DNA from: Drouetiella hepatica Uher 2000/2452
Lineage (GTDB): Bacteria; Cyanobacteriota; Cyanobacteriia; Elainellales; Elainellaceae
Length of the DNA: 58,489 bases
Direction: 5' to 3'
Assembly (NCBI GenBank): GCA_019359505.1
Contig: JAHHHD010000033.1
Coordinates: forward strand, 1-58,489
The notes under the pieces were generated by a model. The model had not been told where the DNA came from. It made no database searches and saw nothing but the letters and a program-made list of their open reading frames with translations. The position numbers and the translations under genes were made by a program. This document shows positions 52,201-58,489 of this stretch, piece after piece. The first letter of the stretch is position 1; each line of letters begins with the position of its first letter.

Positions 52201-53005
52201 CCTTTCTGATTCAGCCCTCCTTGATTCAGCCCTCTGGAATTCAAAAGTCTGGCGATTGATTCCGCTCCTTAAAGCTCCAGGCAGGGTGCAAATGGCGATC
52301 GATCGCTGGCTGCTTGATCAGTACTGTCAGGGATGTATTCCGCCGACACTACGGTTTTATACCTGGTCGCCGATCGCGCTCTCGTTAGGGTACCATCAGC
52401 GAAAATATCCTGCGTTTTGGCAGGCGCTAACCTGGAACCAGCAGCCGATCGATCTGGTGCGTCGTCCTACGGGTGGACGGGCGGTGCTGCACCAAGGCGA
52501 CTTAAGCTATGCGATCGTCACTTCGGGCATAGACTCTGGTATTGCAGGAAGCCGGATGCAGACCTATCGCTACCTCTGCGAGTTTTTGATTCGGGGATGG
52601 CGATCGCTCGGCGTTGAGTTGCGCTATGGCGAAGCCGGACGAGGCTACATTCACAACCCTGACTGTTTTGGTACGGCAACGGCAGCCGACTTGGTGATGC
52701 CCAACGGCGCTAAGCTGATTGGCAGCGCTCAGCTCTATCGCAAAACGCAGGGTCAATCTGCCGTTTTGCAGCATGGCTCCATCCGGCTTAACCCTGATCC
52801 TGATTTATTTCGGCAGGTATTTGAAACGCCAATGGAAGGGATGCCGCTTGAGCAGGGCTGGGATGCTGAAAAAGCAATGGAGGTGACGATCGCCACCTCC
52901 GTCACCTCTGCGGAAACTTGGTTTGGAATTCAGCTTGTCCCCCAGCCCCTATCTGAAATTGAGTGGCAAGCAATACTTGCTCTAGAGAATCTAGATCTAG
53001 CCTAG
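52148..53005 (+). CDS. Lipoate-protein ligase A family protein
   Basis: 285 residues from ATG 52148, overlapping the YbjN gene by 53 bases; a TTG at 52193 would reduce this. The family part starts WRLIPLLKAPGRVQMAID and continues with LVRRPTGGRAVLHQGDLSYA (the ligand-binding RRxTGGRAV motif), GTATAADLVMPNGAKLIGSA and QHGSIRL. It attaches lipoate, octanoate or a similar acyl group to carrier proteins, or transfers it between them; which one is undecided. The first 35 residues are non-conserved and include a 15-base duplication. It converges on the RTX gene with a 9-base overlap. Confidence 0.82.
   Translation: MQRSPTTTTNLCKPNLADLSDSALLDSALWNSKVWRLIPLLKAPGRVQMAIDRWLLDQYCQGCIPPTLRFYTWSPIALSLGYHQRKYPAFWQALTWNQQPIDLVRRPTGGRAVLHQGDLSYAIVTSGIDSGIAGSRMQTYRYLCEFLIRGWRSLGVELRYGEAGRGYIHNPDCFGTATAADLVMPNGAKLIGSAQLYRKTQGQSAVLQHGSIRLNPDPDLFRQVFETPMEGMPLEQGWDAEKAMEVTIATSVTSAETWFGIQLVPQPLSEIEWQAILALENLDLA
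52208..52237 (+). repeat. 15-bp tandem duplication near ligase start
   Basis: GATTCAGCCCTCCTT then GATTCAGCCCTCTGG, 12 identical bases then a change. It encodes DSALL-DSALW in the non-conserved N-terminus. Confidence 0.9.
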
Positions 53006-54049
53006 CTGTGTGAAGCTGCTGGCAGTGACTTGGCTGTCAACGCCTTGCAGAACCGCTAGCGTTTTGTTGTTAGAGCTGACGATCGTATCTCTGCCATCTT
53101 GGGCAATCTTTAGATCGTTGAAGGAGAGGCTGCCTAGTAAGCCAATCTTGTCGTCTTGAGCTTTGAAGTCTTGAACGATTTGTTTGCCCTTGAGATCTAG
53201 GACAAACAAATCGTCTCCAGAGCCGCCGATGTAGAGGTTGGTGCCTTTGCCGCCAATCAGAATGTCCTTGCCTTTGTCGCCTTTGAGCGTGTCGTCGCCT
53301 TCTCCGCCTACAAGAACGTCATCGCCCGAACCACCGACAAGGTTGTCGTTGCCTTTGCCGCCGTTCGCCAGATCTTCAGCACTATTGCCTCGCAGGATGT
53401 CGTTGCCTTTTAGCCCGACTAGCAGATTATCGCCCCGCAGCCCTTTGACGGTGTTAGCGATCGCATCACCTGTTAAAACATGCTTGACGGACACTTTCTT
53501 CAAAATGTTTTCTTCACCCAGGGCATTGAGGATGCTGCCGAAGCCATCCAGCAAATCGACGTTTTTGGGGTTCACAGACTTAGCATTAGTTTTGCTGGAA
53601 CCTTCGCTCGTCAAACCTGTGATGTTGCCTAAGCCGCTAATCAGATCATTGGCGGGTGCTTTGTCAAAGATGTAGTAGTAGTCGTCATCTAGACCACCAA
53701 ACAAATTACCCAAATTGATCTTGCCAAACAGACCGCTCAAGTCGTCTACCAGACCACCAATGTCTAAGCCGTCAGAAAGTCCGAGATCGCCTAGAGAGTC
53801 AAAAATATCGGTGAGTGACGTTAATCCAAATAGGTTATCGATGCCAAGATTACTAAATAGATCGCCTAAGTCAATGCTATCAAAGATGTTGCCATTACCG
53901 AAAAGAGAGTCAAAAATATTTCCTAGATCGAAACCGTCAAAAATACTGGTGCTGCCCAACAAATCATCTAAAATGCTGCCGAGATCAATACCATTTAGGA
54001 GACTGCCAAGGTCTAAGCCAAATACGCGGCTGGTCATTGAATTAGTCAT
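52997..54049 (-). CDS. RTX-type calcium-binding protein with Asp-Leu-Gly repeat region
   Basis: 350 residues from ATG 54049, preceded by GAGGTATCTTGAT; an upstream ATG at 54112 is less likely. The N-terminal half is a quasi-repeat rich in D-L-G (FGLDLGSLLNGIDLGSILD, DGFDLGNIFDSLFGNGNIF). The C-terminal part has nonapeptide RTX repeats of the GGxGxDxLx type (GGKGNDNLVGGSGDDVLVGG), which bind Ca2+ in a beta-roll. There is no N-terminal signal, as expected for type I secretion; no transporter is beside it. Confidence 0.82.
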   Translation of the reverse strand: MTNSMTSRVFGLDLGSLLNGIDLGSILDDLLGSTSIFDGFDLGNIFDSLFGNGNIFDSIDLGDLFSNLGIDNLFGLTSLTDIFDSLGDLGLSDGLDIGGLVDDLSGLFGKINLGNLFGGLDDDYYYIFDKAPANDLISGLGNITGLTSEGSSKTNAKSVNPKNVDLLDGFGSILNALGEENILKKVSVKHVLTGDAIANTVKGLRGDNLLVGLKGNDILRGNSAEDLANGGKGNDNLVGGSGDDVLVGGEGDDTLKGDKGKDILIGGKGTNLYIGGSGDDLFVLDLKGKQIVQDFKAQDDKIGLLGSLSFNDLKIAQDGRDTIVSSNNKTLAVLQGVDSQVTASSFTQLG

Positions 54050-54398
54050 ATCAAGATACCTCAATGTCTTCTGTGATTCGAGGGGCAGAATGCTTCTTCC
54101 CACGGGTGACACCGCAGAGGAGTGTTCTGTGGGGGTGACTCTCGATCAGACGGCAGTAGATTCCAATACGTTCCCAAAGTTTTTTGAAAACTTTTTGAAG
54201 GCTTGACAAAGAAATTTCTGATGCGAGGCTGTGCTGTGTTTCTGGGGCGATCGCAAAAAGTAAATTACCAGAGATACTCCTGTCAAATCGCCCGATCAAG
54301 TTGCCCAATCAAGTTGCCCGATCGCAGACTTTAGATTAGATCGCAGATTAGATCAGATAATTGCTATAGATCTAGCCGAACCTCTCATTTAGGCACCT
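54050..54398. other. Divergent promoter region
   Basis: About 350 bases between the RTX and phytyltransferase genes. Short direct repeats TTAGATTAGATCGCAGA occur near 54331-54358. No gene recognised. Confidence 0.35.
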
Positions 54399-55397
54399 AT
54401 GAGCCAAATTTCTTCTGAAAGTTCCTCTGCTTCTGCTTCTAGCTCTGGGCAATCTTCTGGGCAATCTCGTGGGCAATCTCATCCACCCCGATCGCCGCTC
54501 TCCTGGCTTTCGGCGTTTTGGAAATTCTGCCGTCCCCATACCATTATTGGCACTAGCCTCAGCGTATTGGGAATCGGGGTCATAGCCTGGGCAAGAACGA
54601 ATCAAGAGGTGCCCTATGAGTTTTTACTGTTGATGGTGCCTGCGCTGATTGCCTGCCTCTGCGGCAATGTTTACATTGTGGGGCTGAATCAGATTGAGGA
54701 TGTCGAGATCGATCGCATCAATAAGCCCCATCTGCCGATCGCCTCTGGAGAATTTTCGCGGCGGCTAGGCTGGGCGATCGTCCTCACGAGCGGCATTTTG
54801 GCACTGGTGCTATCGGCAGGGAGCGGTCTGTTTCTAATGGCAACGGTCTGGATAAGCTTGCTGATCGGCACCGCCTATTCTCTACCGCCCATCCGCCTGA
54901 AGCGGTTTCCGGTCTGGGCTTCGCTGTGCATTTTTTCAGTGCGCGGAGCGATCGTCAACCTGGGGCTATTCCTGCACTTCAATCAAAAATTGGGTGAGCC
55001 GCCGCAGATTCCGGCAACGGTCTGGGCGCTGACTTTGTTTGTGTTAGTGTTCACGTTTGCGATCGCCATCTTCAAAGATATTCCTGATCTGGAGGGCGAT
55101 CGGCTTTATCACATCACGACTTTTACCGTGAAGCTAGGGCAGCGATCGGTGTTTAATTTGGCGCGTTGGGTGCTGACGGTTTGCTACGGCGGCATGGTGG
55201 CGGCAGGACTGGTGATTTCCGGCGTGAATTCTGCTTTTGTTGTCGGCTGGCATTTGGTGGCGCTGATTCTGCTTTGGGCGACAAGCCTGAAGGTGAATTT
55301 GCAGGATCAGAAGGCGATCGCGCAGTTCTACCAGTTTATTTGGAAGCTGTTTTATCTGGAATATATTCTGTTTCCCCTTGCTTGTTATCTAGCATGA
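54399..55397 (+). CDS. hpt: Homogentisate phytyltransferase (tocopherol synthesis)
   Basis: 332 residues, UbiA prenyltransferase family. It joins homogentisate and phytyl diphosphate on the way to tocopherol. The two Asp-rich motifs are visible as NQIEDVEIDRINKPHLP and KDIPDLEGDRLYHI, the second typical of the homogentisate branch. About eight membrane segments follow FCRPHTIIGTSLSVLG. The first 33 residues are a Ser/Gly/Gln-rich tail with a 12-base unit repeated three times (SGQ). The stop overlaps the cobA start (ATGA), so the two are translationally coupled. Confidence 0.92.
   Translation: MSQISSESSSASASSSGQSSGQSRGQSHPPRSPLSWLSAFWKFCRPHTIIGTSLSVLGIGVIAWARTNQEVPYEFLLLMVPALIACLCGNVYIVGLNQIEDVEIDRINKPHLPIASGEFSRRLGWAIVLTSGILALVLSAGSGLFLMATVWISLLIGTAYSLPPIRLKRFPVWASLCIFSVRGAIVNLGLFLHFNQKLGEPPQIPATVWALTLFVLVFTFAIAIFKDIPDLEGDRLYHITTFTVKLGQRSVFNLARWVLTVCYGGMVAAGLVISGVNSAFVVGWHLVALILLWATSLKVNLQDQKAIAQFYQFIWKLFYLEYILFPLACYLA
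54444..54479 (+). repeat. 12-bp tandem repeat, three units
   Basis: TCTGGGCAATCT twice and CGTGGGCAATCT once. It encodes SGQ-S/R repeats in the cytoplasmic N-terminus of the phytyltransferase. Confidence 0.9.
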
Positions 55398-56152
55398 GCT
55401 TTTCCGAAAACGCTGAAAGCATAGAGGGACTGGGCAGGGTGTACCTCGTTGGCTCAGGAGTGGGTAGCGTAGACTATTTGACGGTCAAAGGTCAGCGGCT
55501 TCTGAACCAGGCAGAAGTCGTCATCTACGACGCTCTAGTGGATGATGCTCTGCTAGAGATCGTGCCAGCCGACTGCCTGAAGCTAGATGTGGGCAAGCGG
55601 GGAGGCAAACCCAGCACACCTCAAGCGGAGATCAACGGTCTGCTGGTGAAATATTGTCAGCAGGGCAAACAGGTGGTGCGGCTCAAAAGCGGCGATCCGT
55701 TTATCTTTGGGCGATCGAGTTCTGAAATTCAGGCGTTGCGCGAGGCAGATTGCGGGTTTGAAGTGGTGCCCGGAATTTCCTCGGCGCTGGCGGCTCCGCT
55801 GCTGATGGATATTCCCCTCACCGATCCGGTCTTGAGCCGCTGCTTTGCCGTGTTTAGCGCCCATGAGCCAGAACTGCTCGACTGGCAAAGCCTTGCTCAT
55901 CTCGACACCTTGGCAATCTTGATGGGGGCAGCACACCTGCCAGACATTATCGATCGCCTGATCCAGCAGGGACGATCGCCCCAAACGCCGATCGCGATTA
56001 TCCGCTGGGCGGGGCATCCAGAGCAGCAACTCTGGACGGGCACATTGGAGGCGATCGTTCAGCAAACTGCTCGTCAGGCTTTGTCGCCCTGCGTCATAGT
56101 CATTGGTGAAGTGGTGCGGTTGCGCCCTTTTTTGCGGTCGCCATCCCCTTGA
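55394..56152 (+). CDS. cobA: Uroporphyrinogen-III C-methyltransferase
   Basis: 252 residues from ATG 55394, which overlaps the phytyltransferase stop by 4 bases; a longer frame reaching back to 55166 is only a shadow inside that gene. It methylates uroporphyrinogen III with S-adenosylmethionine to precorrin-2, for sirohaem and cobalamin. The SAM-methyltransferase motifs are VYLVGSGVGSVDYLTVKG, VVRLKSGDPFIFGR and VVPGISSALAAP. No CysG-type N-terminal domain is present. Confidence 0.93.
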   Translation: MSFSENAESIEGLGRVYLVGSGVGSVDYLTVKGQRLLNQAEVVIYDALVDDALLEIVPADCLKLDVGKRGGKPSTPQAEINGLLVKYCQQGKQVVRLKSGDPFIFGRSSSEIQALREADCGFEVVPGISSALAAPLLMDIPLTDPVLSRCFAVFSAHEPELLDWQSLAHLDTLAILMGAAHLPDIIDRLIQQGRSPQTPIAIIRWAGHPEQQLWTGTLEAIVQQTARQALSPCVIVIGEVVRLRPFLRSPSP

Positions 56153-56161
56153 TAAGAGCTT

Positions 56162-56250
56162 GGGGTGAATGGGGGGATGGGTGAATGAGAGTTCCCACCT
56201 ACCCCCTACTCATCCACCCCCTACTCATCCACCCCCTACTCATCCACACT
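56162..56250. repeat. Low-complexity inverted repeat with (CTCATCCACCCCCTA)n
   Basis: A G-rich arm (GGGTGAATGGGGGGATGGGT, about 56162-56189) is followed by three copies of a 16-base unit CTCATCCACCCCCTAC. The arms are loosely complementary. It lies between the convergent cobA and dehydrogenase genes and belongs with the repeats at 8740 and 21503. Confidence 0.8.
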
Positions 56251-57226
56251 AATAACCCGCCGTTTGATCGATCAGATTCCGTAAACTCACGCCATTTTGA
56301 TAGCGCCAGAGATTGTCGAGGAATAGGGCGATCGTCCGTTGGGCAATGCGGGGAGAAAAGCCGGAGCAGTGGGGGGTGACAAAGACATTGGGCAGTGACC
56401 AAAATGGGCTATCTTCCGGCAGGGGTTCTGTACAAAATGTGTCTAGTCCTGCTCCAGCGATCCATCCTTCCTGGAGTGCCGTGAGCAGGGCTGATTCATC
56501 TACCACCGCGCCTCGCGCAATGTTGATCAGGTAGGCAGTCGATCGCATCAGGCGCAAAGTTGCCGCGTTGATCATGCCGCGAGTTTCGGGCGTGAGGGGC
56601 GTTGCCAACACCAGATAATCGACTTCTGGAAGGAGCGATCGCCACTCATCTGCACCCACGATTCTATCGAAGTGAGGCAGGGGGTCTGGGTTGCGTCGCG
56701 ATCCCCAAACTCGCATATCAAAAGCATGGGCACGCTTGGCGATCTCTTGTCCGATGCTGCCTGCCCCCACAATCAGCAGCGTTGTGCCCTCAACTTCTTG
56801 CAAGGGCAAATCTCCGGCGGCAGAGTCCGATCGCAGCCATGTTTTCTGATCCTGAAGATCTTTCAGCTTGGGCAGGCTTTTCGCATAACTGAGGATATAC
56901 GCCATAACGAACTCGGCGATCGGTACGGCAAAGGTTCCGGCACCGTTGGTCAGCAAAATTTTGCGCTCCAGATAGGCAGGTGTGAGGATATGATTGACCC
57001 CGGCGCTAGGAGTTTGTTGCCATCTCAGATGGGGCGCGGCGGCTAACACTTTTTGCAGCGTTGCGGACTTAAGATAAAACCAGTTGAGATATACTTCTGC
57101 ATCACTCGGATCACCTTCAAAGTTGCCCTGGCTGTCTACCCAGGCAAGCTGAATGTCGGGATAGCGATCGGGTGAGAGGTGAGGCTTTAGCTCGTCAGCG
57201 AATTCGGCAGGTAAGAGCAGTTTCAT
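56249..57226 (-). CDS. D-2-hydroxyacid dehydrogenase family protein
   Basis: 325 residues. The NAD-binding fold has TLLIVGAGSIGQEIAKRA, with DYLVLATPLTPETRGMIN, LINIARGAVVDESAL (catalytic Arg) and a late VTPHCSGFSPR (catalytic His, usually part of HSGW). The catalytic pair with an intervening Glu-type residue is the D-2-hydroxyacid dehydrogenase pattern. The substrate is unknown; phosphoglycerate is unlikely because there is no C-terminal regulatory domain. It follows the oxidoreductase gene by 12 bases on the same strand. Confidence 0.87.
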   Translation of the reverse strand: MKLLLPAEFADELKPHLSPDRYPDIQLAWVDSQGNFEGDPSDAEVYLNWFYLKSATLQKVLAAAPHLRWQQTPSAGVNHILTPAYLERKILLTNGAGTFAVPIAEFVMAYILSYAKSLPKLKDLQDQKTWLRSDSAAGDLPLQEVEGTTLLIVGAGSIGQEIAKRAHAFDMRVWGSRRNPDPLPHFDRIVGADEWRSLLPEVDYLVLATPLTPETRGMINAATLRLMRSTAYLINIARGAVVDESALLTALQEGWIAGAGLDTFCTEPLPEDSPFWSLPNVFVTPHCSGFSPRIAQRTIALFLDNLWRYQNGVSLRNLIDQTAGY

Positions 57227-57238
57227 AGACTTGCCAAT

Positions 57239-58303
57239 TTAGCGCCAAGCGCGATCGTATTGCACGGGTCGGGGAATTTCTTGCCTCAACTGTTTGGCAG
57301 CTTGTTGCGCCCAGTAGGGATTGCGGAGCAGCTCTCGTGCCAGCAGCACCACGTCGGCGGCTCCCGTCCGAATCACATGATCTGCCTGTTCGGGAGCGGT
57401 AATCATGCCAACGGCTCCGGTCGCAATCTGGGCTTCGCGGCGGATGCGATCGGCAAATGCAGTCTGATAGCCCGCGCCCACCGGAATCCGAACGCCCGGA
57501 ATCAAACCACCCGAAGAGCAGTCGATCAAATCAACTCCTAGAGACTTCAGCTTGTGACTCAAAGCGACGCTCTGCTCAATATCCCAGCCGCCTTCTGCCC
57601 AATCGGTTGCCGAAATCCTCACCCAGAGGGGATAAGCGTCTGGCAAAACCGCACGGACTGCTTCCACAATTTCTTGGAGCAGACGAATCCGGTTCTCGAA
57701 GCTGCCGCCATACTGATCCTGTCGCTGATTGGCTAGGGGCGAGAGAAACTGATGCACCAGATAGCCGTGAGCCGCATGAAGCTCGATCACCTTGAAGCCC
57801 GCCTCTAGAGAGCGCCGCGCTGACTGCACGAAGGCATCTTTGATCTGCGAAATTTCTTCCAGATCTAGCGCCTTTGGAATCGGACTGTCTGCGTCAAAGG
57901 CGATCGCACTGCTGGAAACTACGTCCCATCCGCCCTGACTTGCATCCACCGCTTTGCCGCCTTCGCTAGGCTTTGCCGTACTGGCTTTTCTGCCTGCATG
58001 AGCCAACTGAATACCTGCCACTGCGCCGAATTGATGGATGCTAGAGGTAATCTTTGCCAAAAACTCAATGTGCTGATCAGACCAGATGCCCAAATCTCCG
58101 GGGCTAATGCGACCGATCGGTTCAACCGCCGCTGCTTCAGTAAACACTAAGCCAGCACCGCCGATCGCCCGACTCGCCAGATGGATTAAATGCCAGTCGT
58201 TGGCATAGCCATCGGTGCTGGAGTATTGACACATGGGCGAAACGACAATGCGATTGCGGCAGGTGACGTTACCGCTACTGAAGGGTTCAAATAGATGTGC
58301 CAT
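57239..58303 (-). CDS. NADH:flavin oxidoreductase, old yellow enzyme family (YqjM-like)
   Basis: 354 residues. An FMN barrel with MCQYSSTDGYANDWHLIHL at the N-terminus (a cysteine near Cys25, as in the YqjM class), GIQLAHAGRKAS, FKVIELHAAHGYLVHQFLSP (His-Gly-Tyr active-site stretch) and GAADVVLLARELLRNPYW at the end. It reduces activated alkenes with NAD(P)H. The gene is upstream of the dehydrogenase with a 12-base gap, so the two are probably one operon. Confidence 0.92.
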   Translation of the reverse strand: MAHLFEPFSSGNVTCRNRIVVSPMCQYSSTDGYANDWHLIHLASRAIGGAGLVFTEAAAVEPIGRISPGDLGIWSDQHIEFLAKITSSIHQFGAVAGIQLAHAGRKASTAKPSEGGKAVDASQGGWDVVSSSAIAFDADSPIPKALDLEEISQIKDAFVQSARRSLEAGFKVIELHAAHGYLVHQFLSPLANQRQDQYGGSFENRIRLLQEIVEAVRAVLPDAYPLWVRISATDWAEGGWDIEQSVALSHKLKSLGVDLIDCSSGGLIPGVRIPVGAGYQTAFADRIRREAQIATGAVGMITAPEQADHVIRTGAADVVLLARELLRNPYWAQQAAKQLRQEIPRPVQYDRAWR

Positions 58304-58388
58304 GAGTCTCCATTGCCATAAATCATCACTCCCGCAGATCTTACTACTCTAAATCTCTACGTAAGCTATCGCAGAAACGATATATTTG

Positions 58389-58489
58389 CTGCATTGGCAC
58401 TGTAGGGCGCTGCAATTAGAATGTGACGCTCTGCATTGGCACTGTAAGGCGTTGCAATGGGAATGCACCGCTCTGCATTGGCACTGTAA
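58389..58489. repeat. 42-bp tandem repeat at right edge
   Basis: Two full 42-base units (58389-58430, 58431-58472) and a partial third reach the end of the window. Each begins CTGCATTGGCACTGTA and contains TGCAAT, with a variable tail. More copies may follow outside. No open frame runs through. Confidence 0.9.

Noticed and set aside
55166-55393. N-terminal extension of cobA
   Set aside because: The stretch is an out-of-frame reading of the phytyltransferase 3' part. The methyltransferase fold starts after ATG 55394.
58389-58489. CRISPR array at the right edge
   Set aside because: Repeats follow each other directly with no unique spacers between them and no cas genes are near, so it is a plain tandem repeat.

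Overview
The window is chromosomal DNA of a cyanobacterium, probably a filamentous, Leptolyngbya-like lineage. The octamer GCGATCGC (HIP1) and its core are everywhere. The gene set is typical of oxygenic phototrophs: homogentisate phytyltransferase for tocopherol, ferrochelatase with a C-terminal chlorophyll-binding-type tail, hemL, cobA, a cyanobacterial CobT, a CGLD27/DUF1230 protein, an SmtA metallothionein and a DUF4336 protein. Genus is inference only. No rRNA, tRNA or CRISPR array was seen.

Layout. 1-350 is transposase debris. 496-4338 (minus) holds a sulfatase-like hydrolase, lgt and a phosphodiesterase. 4524-8694 (minus) holds an ABC exporter, a low-GC gene fusing a CHAT caspase-like protease to a membrane segment and a periplasmic ligand-binding domain, and then a decayed tail of a second ABC exporter. 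8854-13622 has a DUF4336 protein, an orphan two-partner-secretion exoprotein, an OsmC protein and a membrane-anchored VWA protein. 13812-20088 has a 1,581-residue double-kinase hybrid sensor and glutamate dehydrogenase with an NtcA-like box. 20117-25394 has an ABC-2 permease, the row rsfS / CGLD27 / asparaginase and a glycosyltransferase behind an array of direct repeats. 25683-35377 is mixed metabolism: Ntn hydrolase, NIL protein, Tat lipoprotein binding protein, cobT, DUF2232, alpha/beta hydrolase and SDR. 35564-42278 has hemL, smtA with an SmtB-type operator, envelope-associated small proteins and a very long recJ. 42798-48775 has a DUF4168 protein, a GT4 glycosyltransferase, glgX, a REC-Hpt protein and a CPXCG/small-membrane-protein pair. 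49053-58303 has a lone tyrosine recombinase, hemH, YbjN, a lipoate-ligase-like protein, an RTX-type protein, the homogentisate phytyltransferase / cobA overlap, a 2-hydroxyacid dehydrogenase and an old-yellow-enzyme oxidoreductase.

The most distinctive content is in three layers. (1) The CHAT / ligand-binding receptor fusion at 4648-6834 looks acquired: it is visibly AT-richer than its neighbours and is flanked on both sides by ABC-exporter 3' ends. (2) At least ten long, nearly perfect hairpins sit between genes. Their arm sequences differ, but nine of them have a T-run before the GC-rich apex and an A-run after it, the reverse of an intrinsic terminator. Two of them share flanks while their stems differ by compensated changes and their loops are reverse complements. 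(3) Tandem duplications with a period of exactly 15 bp occur at eight separate loci, six in genes (in frame, often in interdomain linkers) and two between genes.

Tetrapyrrole and isoprenoid genes (hemL, hemH, cobA, cobT, homogentisate phytyltransferase) are scattered singly or in pairs, as is usual in cyanobacteria. Signalling proteins (hybrid kinase, REC-Hpt) have no obvious partner genes beside them. All statements rest on reading the sequence; no database search was possible.
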